A stretch of 64,000 bases of DNA, from the NCBI GenBank assembly GCA_964370985.1, contig CAYJLE010000009.1, positions 1-64,000 of the forward strand. Reading direction: 5' to 3'. The notes beneath the pieces are model-generated. The model had not been told where the DNA came from. It ran no database searches and was given only the letters and a program-made list of their open reading frames with translations. The DNA is from JAHDVS01 sp964370985. GTDB taxonomy: Bacteria > Actinomycetota > Thermoleophilia > Gaiellales > Gaiellaceae. The first letter of the stretch is position 1. Each line of letters opens with the position of its first letter. Below, one piece after another: positions 52,858 to 60,529 of this stretch. The position numbers and the translations under genes were made by a program.

Positions 52858-53747
52858 ACGTAGCGCGCCTTCCCGAGCAGGCCCTGGGGGCGCACGAGCA
52901 GCGCGAGGATCAGGATCGCGAACGCCACGACGGGCTTGTAGACGGGGTTGACGCCGCCGGCGAGGGCGCTCCACGTCGAAACCTCCATGGCGAGCCCGAG
53001 GCCGACGCCGCCGACGAGGGAGCCGTAGGCGCTGCCGACGCCGCCGAGGATGACGGCGGCGAAGATCGGGAGCAGCAGCGTGAAGCCCATGTTGGGGTTG
53101 AAGGAGCTTTGCACCAGCCCGAGCAGCACGCCGCCGAGCCCGGCCAGCCCCGCTCCCAGGATCCAGGTGTAGGCGATGATCCGGTCGACGTCGATACCTG
53201 ACACGGACGCGAGATCGCTGTTGTCGGAGTACGCGCGCATCGACTTCCCGAGCTTCGTCCTCGCGAGCATCAGGCCCACGAGCAGAATCGCCGCGAAGGC
53301 GATCGAGACGGCGGTGATCTGCGTCAGCGACAGGCGGATCACGCCGCCGAGGTCGTAGGCCTGGAACACGTCGACGTCGAGTCGCCGGGGCGTAGCCCCC
53401 CAGACGAGGAAGATGACATGCCGCAGGACGAGGGCGAGCCCGATCGAGACGAGCAGCAGCGCGACCACCTTCGCGCCGCGGCGGCGGAGCGGCCGCCAGA
53501 GCCCGTACTCGAGCCCGACGCCGAGCAGCGCGGTCGCGCCCATCGCGAGCACGATCGCGATCGCGATCGGCCAGCCGAGCGTCACGTTGACGGCGAACGC
53601 CATGAAGGCCCCGAACGCGAGGTACTCGCCGTGGGCGAAGTTGACGATCCCCAGGATCCCGTAGACCAGCGTGAGCCCGATGGCGGCGATCGCGATGATC
53701 GAGCCGGTGACGAGGCCGTTCGCTAGGAGCTGGGCGAGCTCGCTCAT
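52854..53747 (-). CDS. livH: Branched-chain amino-acid ABC transporter permease LivH
   Basis: 297 residues, about eight membrane segments. GLVTGSIIAIAAIGLTLVYGILGIVNFAHGEYL, read in parts, is the LivH N-terminus; RAYSDNSDLASVSGIDVDRIIAY and FAAVILGGVGSAYGSLVGGV follow. ATG 53745-53747 is the first start in the family frame. TAGGCT on the minus strand (53759-53764) is a likely -10 box eleven bases upstream, so the transporter genes have their own promoter. Confidence 0.94.
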   Translation of the reverse strand: MSELAQLLANGLVTGSIIAIAAIGLTLVYGILGIVNFAHGEYLAFGAFMAFAVNVTLGWPIAIAIVLAMGATALLGVGLEYGLWRPLRRRGAKVVALLLVSIGLALVLRHVIFLVWGATPRRLDVDVFQAYDLGGVIRLSLTQITAVSIAFAAILLVGLMLARTKLGKSMRAYSDNSDLASVSGIDVDRIIAYTWILGAGLAGLGGVLLGLVQSSFNPNMGFTLLLPIFAAVILGGVGSAYGSLVGGVGLGLAMEVSTWSALAGGVNPVYKPVVAFAILILALLVRPQGLLGKARYV

Positions 53748-53758
53748 CGACTCGCGGG

Positions 53759-53764
53759 AGCCTA
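53759..53764 (-). promoter_or_regulatory. Candidate -10 box of livHMGF
   Basis: Minus-strand TAGGCT, eleven bases before the livH ATG; predicted leader of about five bases. Confidence 0.5.
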
Positions 53765-53793
53765 TCGCTCGCGTCGCGCCCAGTACAGCCTCC

Positions 53794-54225
53794 CTACAGC
53801 TCGAGCCTGTAGGCGCGCCCGTGGTGCGTGAAGCCGTACGCGTCGTAGAGCGGGTGCGAGCCCGTGCGATCGTGGCCGGACTCGAGCTTGAGCGCGTGGC
53901 AGCCGCGCGCCCGGGCCTCCGCCACGCAGGCGTCGAGGAGGGCCCGAGCGATTCCGTGGCGGCGCTGCTCCGGCCGTACGAAGAGGTCGGGCAACCACGC
54001 CTCGGGCGTCGTCCAGTTGAGCCGCGGCCGGAACCAGAGGCTCGCGGCCCCCGCGAGCTCCCCACCCTCTTCGGCGACGAGCACGAGCCCGTCCGGGTGC
54101 TCGAGGTGCGCGAGCAAGACCGCGCGCTGCGCGGCGGGGTCGGCCGCGACGGCGGGCCTGCCGAGCCCGGCCATCAACTCGAGCACCTCGCCTGCGTCGT
54201 CGGGGGTCGCGCGCCTGACCGGCAC
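53794..54225 (-). CDS. GNAT-family acetyltransferase
   Basis: 143 residues. The N-terminal VPVRRATPDDAGEVLELM is typical GNAT, and the acetyl-CoA loop is VRPEQRRHGIARALLDAC (R/QxxGxA type as R-R-H-G-I-A), followed by LESGHDRTGSHPLYDAYGFTHHG. Substrate unknown; small-molecule or protein amino groups are usual. GTG 54223-54225 is chosen: a minus-strand TACCGT (54233-54238) lies seven bases before it, predicting a leaderless mRNA. Confidence 0.87.
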   Translation of the reverse strand: MPVRRATPDDAGEVLELMAGLGRPAVAADPAAQRAVLLAHLEHPDGLVLVAEEGGELAGAASLWFRPRLNWTTPEAWLPDLFVRPEQRRHGIARALLDACVAEARARGCHALKLESGHDRTGSHPLYDAYGFTHHGRAYRLEL

Positions 54226-54232
54226 GTGCGGA

Positions 54233-54238
54233 ACGGTA
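54233..54238 (-). promoter_or_regulatory. -10 box of the acetyltransferase gene, leaderless
   Basis: Minus-strand TACCGT, seven bases before GTG 54225. Confidence 0.55.
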
Positions 54239-54328
54239 GCGGGGCCGCCACGGGGCAGCCGGTCGGATCCGGTTCGGAAGCAAGCTGCCGGGGCCGTCAC
54301 CGTGGAGCAGAGCCCCGTGCGGGGCCGG

Positions 54329-54478
54329 CTACGCCGCGTCGACCCAGTCGGGCCGGCGAATGCGCACGCCCAGCTTCCGCAGGGCGTCGTGGAGGTCCCG
54401 GAAGTGCTCACGGCGCACGATCGCTGCCGCCGAGCGGTCATCCGTGCGAGCCGCGAGACTATTCTGGGTACTTCGCAT
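54329..54478 (-). CDS. Small ORF, likely 3' part of a frameshifted gene (49 aa)
   Basis: Minus-strand frame from ATG 54478: MRSTQNSLAARTDDRSAAAI, then VRREHFRDLHDALRKLGVRI and RPDWVDAA, stop TAG 54329-54331. The charged helix RREHFRDLHDALRKLGV looks like real protein. It overlaps the preceding small frame by 20 bases, and a one-base shift near 54460 would join the two into one protein of about 75-80 residues. No family recognised. Confidence 0.5.
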   Translation of the reverse strand: MRSTQNSLAARTDDRSAAAIVRREHFRDLHDALRKLGVRIRRPDWVDAA

Positions 54479-54554
54479 ACCAGGCCGCCGCGCCGAGGAG
54501 CGCGTCCAGCTCTGGTTCCGTCAGGGAATCGACGGTGGCCGGGTTCACGGACAT
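54459..54554 (-). CDS. Small ORF, likely 5' part of the same gene (31 aa)
   Basis: Minus-strand frame from ATG 54554: MSVNPATVDSLTEPELDALL then GAAAWYAKYPE and stop TAG 54459-54461. It has a leaderless-type -10 box (TACGAT, 54561-54566) exactly six bases before the ATG, which argues that the start is real. The frame ends inside what looks like a continuing protein. Sequencing error or true frameshift are both possible. Confidence 0.55.
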   Translation of the reverse strand: MSVNPATVDSLTEPELDALLGAAAWYAKYPE

Positions 54555-54560
54555 GGGGCG

Positions 54561-54566
54561 ATCGTA
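54561..54566 (-). promoter_or_regulatory. -10 box of the small frameshifted gene, leaderless
   Basis: Minus-strand TACGAT, six bases before ATG 54554. Confidence 0.6.
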
Positions 54567-54685
54567 CCCGGTGAATCGGCGGCTGGCGCTCGCGCGGTCC
54601 CAATGGTCAGCCATCCATTCGCCTCGAGTTCTTACGGCGAAGCGAGGGCGGTTTCGTTCCAGCCGATCCGCGCCGTAGACTCCGA

Positions 54686-55864
54686 GTGTCAATGGCGAAC
54701 GGGCGTTCCCTCAGAGTCGTCGGTCTGTTTGCCGGAATCGGCGGGATCGAGCTGGGCCTTCATGCGGCGGGTCATCGTAGTGTCCTTCTCTGCGAGGTCG
54801 ACCCGGGCGCGCAGGCGGTTCTCCGTGCCCGATTCCCCGGAATCCCGCTAGCGCCCGATGTCCGAGAAATCGATCGATTGCCCGAGTTGGATCTCGTCTG
54901 CGCGGGTTTCCCGTGTCAGGATCTCAGCCAGGCTGGTCGCACAGCGGGCATCTCCGGCCGCAACTCGGGGCTCGTGGGCGAGGTATTCCGGCTGTTGGAC
55001 GACGCGTCGCCAGAGTGGATCTGCCTGGAGAACGTTCCCTTCATGCTTCAACTCGATCGCGGTCGGGCAATGCGGTATCTCACGTCTGAGCTCGCGGGCC
55101 GGGGCTACACGTGGGCGTATCGCATCGTGGATTCCCGAGCCTTCGGACTCCCCCAACGCCGGAAGCGCGTTCTCCTACTGGCGTCGCGCGTGAATGATCC
55201 CCGAGCTGTCCTGTTCGGCGACGACTCCGGTGAGCCGGAGGAACGCGACGAGGCCGCCGTCGCTTGCGGCTTCTACTGGACGGAAGGCATTCGCGGCCTA
55301 GGCTGGGCCGTCGACGCGGTCCCGACTCTGAAGGGGGGGTCGACAGTCGGTATTCCATCCCCTCCCGCGATCAGGCTCCCGGATGGGGAGGGGATCGTCC
55401 TTCCGGAACTGAGGGACGCGGAACGCCTTCAGGGCTTCGAAGCCGACTGGACGCTCCCCGCGACCGAGATGGGCCTGCGACCGGGCGCCCGCTGGAAACT
55501 CGTCGGTAACGCCGTAAGCGTCCCGGTCTCGCACTGGCTCGGGAGCCGGCTTCGCGGCCCGGGGCGGTATGACGAGACGGACTACGAACAAGTGATCGAG
55601 AGTTGGCCTAATGCGGCCTGGGGGCGCGACGGGAATGCCTACTTCGTACGAGTTTCGCAATGGCCAGCGAACGAGTTCCGCCCCGGCTTGGCTGAGTTCC
55701 TGCGGTATCCGACCGCACCGCTGTCCGAAAGGGCCACGGAAGGCTTCTTGCGGCGTGCGAGCGCGAGTTCGCTCAGGTTCCCGGACGGATTCCTCCGCGA
55801 CGTGGCGATGCATCTCGACCGAGTGCGTGCCCGGAATGGCGCTCAGCTCTCGATACTCGCATAG
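54686..55864 (+). CDS. DNA (cytosine-5-)-methyltransferase
   Basis: 392 residues (390 from ATG 54692). Motif I VVGLFAGIGGIELGLHAAG, motif IV GFPCQDLSQAGRT with the catalytic cysteine, motif VI ENVPF, motif VIII QRRKRVLLLAS, and motif X GNAVSVPV. The target-recognition region lies at about residues 190-270. The C-terminal 100 residues after motif X are unusual and may be a further domain. TAGACT (54676-54681) ends four bases before the GTG. A nuclease gene and vsr follow on the same strand, so this is the modification part of a restriction system. Lower GC than the flanking housekeeping genes. Confidence 0.95.
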   Translation: MSMANGRSLRVVGLFAGIGGIELGLHAAGHRSVLLCEVDPGAQAVLRARFPGIPLAPDVREIDRLPELDLVCAGFPCQDLSQAGRTAGISGRNSGLVGEVFRLLDDASPEWICLENVPFMLQLDRGRAMRYLTSELAGRGYTWAYRIVDSRAFGLPQRRKRVLLLASRVNDPRAVLFGDDSGEPEERDEAAVACGFYWTEGIRGLGWAVDAVPTLKGGSTVGIPSPPAIRLPDGEGIVLPELRDAERLQGFEADWTLPATEMGLRPGARWKLVGNAVSVPVSHWLGSRLRGPGRYDETDYEQVIESWPNAAWGRDGNAYFVRVSQWPANEFRPGLAEFLRYPTAPLSERATEGFLRRASASSLRFPDGFLRDVAMHLDRVRARNGAQLSILA

Positions 55865-55909
55865 GCCGCCAGGCCTGGAGGCAGTTCAGTAGACGGGCCG
55901 TCGATACTC

Positions 55910-56728
55910 GTGGCGACGATGTCGGTCCCCAACGTCCGTGACCGATCCGGCCGGCTGTGGCAATACCACTCGCGCTCGGATCTCCACAGCAGGACGGCGT
56001 GTTGGGTGGTCGTCTTCGACTTGCTCCAGCAGAGCACGCTTCTCCGAGATCACGCCTTGTCCGGGACGGTCATCTTCGGTGTCAACTTCGAGATGCGGGA
56101 CTTCGCCACGGGGCGTCAGAAGAAGCTCGATCTAGTCATTGCCCGACCGGCGGGTACCGGGATCACCGGATCGAAGACGCTCGCACAGACCGCCGACGAG
56201 TGGGGCGTCGTTCTCGAACCGGAGCAGCGCTCCAAGCTTGTCGGGCTACCGGCGCTTCAGCAGGGCGTGGTGGGGGCCCCATTGATCGCTCTTGAAGCCA
56301 AGGCGGCCATGACAGCGCACACCAAGGCGAGACCGCGGCTGTACGACGAGCTCAACTCCAGTCACCTCACTGTCCACGGCGCGTCCCGCCAGGCTCTCGC
56401 CGTCGGATTCGTGATGGTCAACGTGAGCGCGACGTTCGTGAGTCCGGCCCGCCAGGGGCGTGGGCGGTCGAACATCGTGTCGACGCACCGTCAACCCAGA
56501 GACGCAGAAGGGATCATCGCCAAGGTGCGCGAGATACCGCGTCGGGTCGGGCCGGGGTCGAGCGGTTTCGATGGACTCGCGATCGTAGCGGTCGAATGCG
56601 CAAACGACGGCAGCCGAGTAGCGCTCGTCACGGATCCCCCAGCTCCCCAGCCCGGCGACATCTATCACTACGAGACGATGGTTACACGCGTTGCGAACGA
56701 GTACGACACGACGTTCGCGCGGATCTGA
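55910..56728 (+). CDS. Putative type II restriction endonuclease (PD-(D/E)XK)
   Basis: 272 residues. A nuclease core is visible: KKLDLVIARP (D74), a spacer of about 50 residues, then APLIALEAKAAMTAHTKARPRLYDELNSS with E129 and K131, i.e. D...ExK. The following segment LYDELNSSHLTVHG is what I would expect of restriction enzymes paired with C5 methyltransferases. No helicase or ATPase parts. Placed 45 bases behind the methyltransferase and 19 before vsr on the same strand. Start GTG 55910 or ATG 55919. Recognition site unknown. The functional call is inference from motif and context. Confidence 0.75.
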   Translation: MATMSVPNVRDRSGRLWQYHSRSDLHSRTACWVVVFDLLQQSTLLRDHALSGTVIFGVNFEMRDFATGRQKKLDLVIARPAGTGITGSKTLAQTADEWGVVLEPEQRSKLVGLPALQQGVVGAPLIALEAKAAMTAHTKARPRLYDELNSSHLTVHGASRQALAVGFVMVNVSATFVSPARQGRGRSNIVSTHRQPRDAEGIIAKVREIPRRVGPGSSGFDGLAIVAVECANDGSRVALVTDPPAPQPGDIYHYETMVTRVANEYDTTFARI

Positions 56729-56735
56729 GCCTGCG

Positions 56736-56741
56736 TAGACT
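56736..56741 (+). promoter_or_regulatory. -10 box of vsr, leaderless
   Basis: TAGACT, six bases before GTG 56748 and just behind the nuclease stop; vsr may be transcribed separately. Confidence 0.6.
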
Positions 56742-56747
56742 GGTCCC

Positions 56748-57170
56748 GTGAGCCCCGACCGGGGGACGCCAGCCGCAACCTCGCCCGAGGCACTCAGGCG
56801 CATGCAGCGCCAGCGGCGGCGGGACACTGCGCCGGAACTTGCGATCCGGTCGAGGCTGCACCGCATGGGGATCCGCTTTCGAGTCGACTACCCGCTGCCG
56901 GGTCTGCGCCGGCGCGCAGACATCGCGCTCCCGCGAGCGCACGTGGCTGTGTTCGTCGACGGATGCTTCTGGCACAGCTGTCCCGAGCACGGGACGTTGC
57001 CGAAGAGCAACACGCTGTGGTGGAGCGAGAAGCTCGCTGCGAACCGCGATCGCGATCGCAACACCGACGAGCGCTTAGCGCGAGGCGGCTGGACGGTGAT
57101 CCGGGTCTGGGAACATGAGGATCCGGCCGAGGCGGTCGACCGGATCCGCCGCGCGACCGGTGTTGCGTAG
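56748..57170 (+). CDS. vsr: Very-short-patch mismatch endonuclease Vsr
   Basis: 140 residues. Nicks T:G mismatches that arise when 5-methylcytosine deaminates, so it protects the sites of the neighbouring methyltransferase. Signatures: MQRQRRRDTAPELAIRSRLH, RRRADIALP (catalytic aspartate), VAVFVDGCFWHSCPEHG, KSNTLWWSEKLAANRDRDR and VIRVWEHE. The zinc-binding cysteine/histidine set is present. GTG 56748 with a leaderless -10 box. The vapBC pair behind it is on the other strand. Confidence 0.95.
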   Translation: MSPDRGTPAATSPEALRRMQRQRRRDTAPELAIRSRLHRMGIRFRVDYPLPGLRRRADIALPRAHVAVFVDGCFWHSCPEHGTLPKSNTLWWSEKLAANRDRDRNTDERLARGGWTVIRVWEHEDPAEAVDRIRRATGVA

Positions 57171-57194
57171 GGTCGACCCGCGCATCAACTGCGG

Positions 57195-57587
57195 CTACTC
57201 CCCCGCCGGCCAGTGCTCGACGGTCAGCTCCGGCATCGGGAAGTGCTTCGGGTTGCCGGTCGCGAGCCGTCCGCCGATCGCGTGCGCGGCGGCCGCGATC
57301 AGCGCGTCGGCCTGCGAGATCGTGACGCCGCGGCGGCCGAGCTCGCGGCGCCACTCCCCTGCTCGCCAGCCCTCCTCGGCTCCCAGCGGGACGACGCTCA
57401 GCCCGCCGAGCAGCCGGCGGGCGCGCTCCTCCTCATCCGGCCGCAGCCCCCGGACGACCTCGTCGATGTTGAGCGCACACGCCCAGGGGCGGTCGCCCGC
57501 GAGCCGCAGCAGCCGCAGGCGCCTGGCTGCCTGGCGACCCCGGAGGGCGTCGACGAGCACAGTCGTGTCGAGCAGGACGTCGGCCAC
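57195..57587 (-). CDS. vapC: PIN-domain toxin VapC (second pair)
   Basis: 130 residues with the four acidic positions of PIN ribonucleases: VLLDTTVLVDAL, CALNIDEVVRGL, ISQADALIAAAA and ATGNPKHF. GTG 57585-57587 follows the antitoxin stop directly (TGAGTG). It lies between the restriction island and polA on the minus strand. Toxin activity is assumed from the family. Compared with the first VapC of this window it is only distantly similar. Confidence 0.9.
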   Translation of the reverse strand: MADVLLDTTVLVDALRGRQAARRLRLLRLAGDRPWACALNIDEVVRGLRPDEEERARRLLGGLSVVPLGAEEGWRAGEWRRELGRRGVTISQADALIAAAAHAIGGRLATGNPKHFPMPELTVEHWPAGE

Positions 57588-57833
57588 TCAGCCGACCCGC
57601 CTCGGGTCGGCGTAGCGCTGCTCGTGAACCCACGCGGCCACATCGTCGTCCCAGTCGTGCCCGGTATCGGGGATCGATCCCAGCGCGGACTCGATCAGCT
57701 CCCAGCGTCGCTCCTGGTCGAGAGAGCGCTCCACCGCTCGCGAGATGAACGCGCTGCGCCCGCGCGGACCGACACGGCGATCGAGCTCCTTCACGAGCGC
57801 ATCATCGAGGAAGATGTGTAAACGCACACACAC
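57588..57833 (-). CDS. vapB: Ribbon-helix-helix antitoxin VapB (second pair)
   Basis: 81 residues. VRLHIFLDDALVKELDRRV and GRSAFISRAVERSLDQERR form a ribbon-helix-helix DNA-binding domain; the tail DTGHDWDDDVAAWVHEQRY is the toxin-binding part. This differs from the Phd-type antitoxin at 1233-1508. GTG 57831-57833 is the start: TAGTGT on the minus strand (57842-57847) lies eight bases before it. It probably represses its own promoter. Confidence 0.87.
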   Translation of the reverse strand: MCVRLHIFLDDALVKELDRRVGPRGRSAFISRAVERSLDQERRWELIESALGSIPDTGHDWDDDVAAWVHEQRYADPRRVG

Positions 57834-57841
57834 AAGTTAGC

Positions 57842-57847
57842 ACACTA
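57842..57847 (-). promoter_or_regulatory. -10 box of the second vapBC, near-leaderless
   Basis: Minus-strand TAGTGT, eight bases before GTG 57833; divergent from the polA promoter. Confidence 0.5.
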
Positions 57848-57879
57848 CCGGCACGGGATCGTGCCGACTCGTCCGCGCG

Positions 57880-57885
57880 TAGAGT
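57880..57885 (+). promoter_or_regulatory. -10 box of polA, leaderless
   Basis: TAGAGT, six bases before GTG 57892. Confidence 0.6.
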
Positions 57886-57891
57886 TGGGCC

Positions 57892-60474
57892 GTGGCGCCG
57901 AAGGCCCTGAGCGGGGAGGAGCTCGACCTCGAGGACGGGCCCGCCCGCGACTGCGAGCTGTTCCTCGTCGACGGCAACAACCTCGCCTACCGCGCCTTCT
58001 TCGCGCTTCCTGAGGAGCTCGCGACGACGGACGGATTCCCGACGAACGCGCTGCTCGGGTTCGTGAACATGCTGTTCAAGCTGCTCGTCGACTACCGGCC
58101 GAAGGGCGTCGCGGTCGCCTGGGACACCCGCCCCGTGCACCGCAAGGAGGTCTCCGAGGCCTACAAGGCCGAGCGCAAGGAGATGCCGGGCCTGCTCCGC
58201 GAGCAGTTCCCGCACTTCCGTCCGATCGTCGAGGCGTTCGGCTACGTGAACCTCGAGTTCGAGGGCTGGGAGGCCGACGACGTGATCGCGACGCTCGCGA
58301 CGCGCGCCGACCGGGTCGGGATCAGGACGTGCGTGGTCTCGACCGACCGGGACGCGTTCCAGCTCTGCTCTCCCAACGTCTGCCTGATGATGACCCCGCG
58401 TGGCGTCTCCGACGTCCAGGTCTACACGCCCGAGCGGGTCGAGGCGCGCTACGGGATCCCGCCCGGCCTGGTGCCCGACTTCATCGGCCTCAAGGGCGAC
58501 ACCTCGGACAACATCCCGGGCGTCCCGGGGATCGGCGACAAGACCGCCGCCGAGCTGATCGCCCGCTACGGGTCGCTCGAAGGCGTGCTCGAGCACGCGG
58601 ACGAGCTCTCACCGGCCCGCGCGAAGGCGCTGCGCGAGCACGCCGGCCAGGCGCGCGACTCGAAGCTGCTCGCCACGATGCGCCGCGACCTCGAGCTCGA
58701 CTGCGACCCCGCCGAGCTCGTGCTCGCACCGCCCGACCGCTCGCAGCTCAAGGAGCTGTTTCGTCGCTTCGAGTTCCGAAACGTGCTGCGGCGCGTCGAT
58801 GAGCTCGACGCCGCCCTGCCCCCGTCCGCGCCCGCGGTCGGCGCGGCGGCGGTGCCGTGGGCCGAGGGGAAGATCGACCCTGTCGGCGGCGAGGCCGGCG
58901 TGGCAGTCCGCGATGGCCGTGCCGCGGTCGCGCTGGCGGGCCAGCCCGTGGTCGTCGGGGCGTTCCACGCGGAGGCCTTCGCCGGGGCGGAGATCCTCTG
59001 CCACGACTTCAAGTCGCTCCCGCACGAGCTGGCCGCCGCAGGTGTCGTGCCCCGCTGCGACACGATGCTGGCCGCCTACCTGATCGACCCCGGCCGCTCC
59101 TCCTATCCCGTGGAGGAGCTCGCCGTCGAGCACGGGCTCGAGCTCGTCCCGGAGCCGGCCGCGGAGGAGGAGACCGCCGCGCTCGTCCGGGAGGCGGAGG
59201 CCGTGCGCCGGCTTGCCGGCCCGCTCGCTGGCCGGGTCGAGGAGCTCGGCATGGGCGCCCTCTTCCGGGACGTCGAGCTGCCCCTGACCGGGGTGCTCGC
59301 GGCGATGGAGGACGCGGGCGTTCGGATCGACACCTACCGGATGGGGGAGATCACCGCGCGGCTCGCCGACCGGGTCGAGGAGCTCGAGGCGCGGGCGCAC
59401 GAGCTCGCCGGCGAGCCGTTCCTGCTCGGCTCCACCCAACAGGTCGCCCGGATCCTGTTCGAGCGGCTCGGGCTCGAGCCCGGGCGCAGGGGCAAGACCG
59501 GCTACTCCACCGACACGCGCGTGCTGCGCGGCCTGCGCGACGCGCATCCGATCGTGCCGGTGCTCGAGGAGTGGCGGGAGTACTCGAAGCTCCTGAACAC
59601 GTACCTGGGGCCGCTGCCGGAGCTGATCTCCCCGGCGGACGTTCGCCTCCACACCACGTTCAACCAGGCGGTCGCGGCGACCGGCCGGCTCTCGACGTCG
59701 AATCCGAATCTCCAGTCGATCCCGATCCGCACCGAGCTGGGCCGCGAGATCCGCAGCGCGTTCGTCGCCGAGCCGGGCTGGAAGCTCCTCTCGGCCGACT
59801 ACTCGCAGGTCGAGCTGCGGATCCTCGCTCACGTCTCCGGCGAGCCGAAGCTGCGAGAGGCGTTCCTGCGCGGTGACGACGTGCACGCGATCACCGCCGC
59901 CGAGGTGCTCGGCAAGGACCAGGCGACCCTGACGAAGGACGAGCGCAACCGCGCGAAGGCCGTCAACTTCGGGATCATCTACGGTATCTCCGCGTTCGGG
60001 CTCTCCGAGCAGCTCGAGATCTCCCGCGAGGAGGCGGGCGCCTACATCGACGCGTACCTGGCCCGCTTTCCGCGCGTCCAGGAGTTCATCCGCGCGACGG
60101 TCGAGCAGGCCGAGCGGGACGGCTTCGTCCGTACGCTGTTCGGGCGCCGCCGGCCGATCCCGGAGCTGCGGGCGTCGAACCGCCAGACGCGCGCGCTCGG
60201 GGAGCGGCTCGCCGTCAACACCGTGATGCAGGGCACGGCCGCCGACGTGATCAAGGTGGCGATGGTCGCGATCCACCGGCGGCTGCGGGCCGAGGGGCGT
60301 GCGGCGCGGCTGGTGCTCCAGGTGCACGACGAGCTCCTGCTCGAGGTGCCGGACGCGGAGCTGAAGGCCGTCCGCGACCTCGTCCGGGCCGAGCTCTGCG
60401 GTGCCTACCCGCTCGACCCGCCTCTCGTCGTCGACGTCGGTGTCGGGGACGATTGGCGCGAGGCCAAGGCGTAG
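57892..60474 (+). CDS. polA: DNA polymerase I, proofreading site lost
   Basis: 860 residues for repair and Okazaki-fragment processing. The 5'-3' nuclease part is complete (FLVDGNNLAYRAFFALP, FEGWEADDVIATLA, STDRDAFQL, GLKGDTSDNIPGVPGIGDKTA). The middle domain lacks the DxE motif and other metal residues of 3'-5' exonucleases (only AEILCHDFKSL and CDTMLAAYL remain), so proofreading is very probably absent. The polymerase domain has LLSADYSQVELRILAH (motif A), RAKAVNFGIIYG (motif B) and VLQVHDELLLEV (motif C). Leaderless GTG start. Confidence 0.97.
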   Translation: MAPKALSGEELDLEDGPARDCELFLVDGNNLAYRAFFALPEELATTDGFPTNALLGFVNMLFKLLVDYRPKGVAVAWDTRPVHRKEVSEAYKAERKEMPGLLREQFPHFRPIVEAFGYVNLEFEGWEADDVIATLATRADRVGIRTCVVSTDRDAFQLCSPNVCLMMTPRGVSDVQVYTPERVEARYGIPPGLVPDFIGLKGDTSDNIPGVPGIGDKTAAELIARYGSLEGVLEHADELSPARAKALREHAGQARDSKLLATMRRDLELDCDPAELVLAPPDRSQLKELFRRFEFRNVLRRVDELDAALPPSAPAVGAAAVPWAEGKIDPVGGEAGVAVRDGRAAVALAGQPVVVGAFHAEAFAGAEILCHDFKSLPHELAAAGVVPRCDTMLAAYLIDPGRSSYPVEELAVEHGLELVPEPAAEEETAALVREAEAVRRLAGPLAGRVEELGMGALFRDVELPLTGVLAAMEDAGVRIDTYRMGEITARLADRVEELEARAHELAGEPFLLGSTQQVARILFERLGLEPGRRGKTGYSTDTRVLRGLRDAHPIVPVLEEWREYSKLLNTYLGPLPELISPADVRLHTTFNQAVAATGRLSTSNPNLQSIPIRTELGREIRSAFVAEPGWKLLSADYSQVELRILAHVSGEPKLREAFLRGDDVHAITAAEVLGKDQATLTKDERNRAKAVNFGIIYGISAFGLSEQLEISREEAGAYIDAYLARFPRVQEFIRATVEQAERDGFVRTLFGRRRPIPELRASNRQTRALGERLAVNTVMQGTAADVIKVAMVAIHRRLRAEGRAARLVLQVHDELLLEVPDAELKAVRDLVRAELCGAYPLDPPLVVDVGVGDDWREAKA

Positions 60475-60511
60475 TCAGAGCGCCTGTGCCGGCGGTTTTC
60501 CGGTACGTGGC

Positions 60512-60517
60512 TATAAT
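60512..60517 (+). promoter_or_regulatory. -10 box of rpsA
   Basis: Perfect TATAAT, twelve bases before ATG 60530, giving a leader of about five bases. No good -35 box. Confidence 0.65.
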
Positions 60518-60529
60518 GCGCCCTTCCTG

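Noticed and set aside
54676..54692. Leaderless start of the C5 methyltransferase at ATG 54692
   Set aside because: Spacing from TAGACT would be ten bases; GTG 54686 would be four. Neither fits the six-base rule, so it is not counted in the leaderless set.
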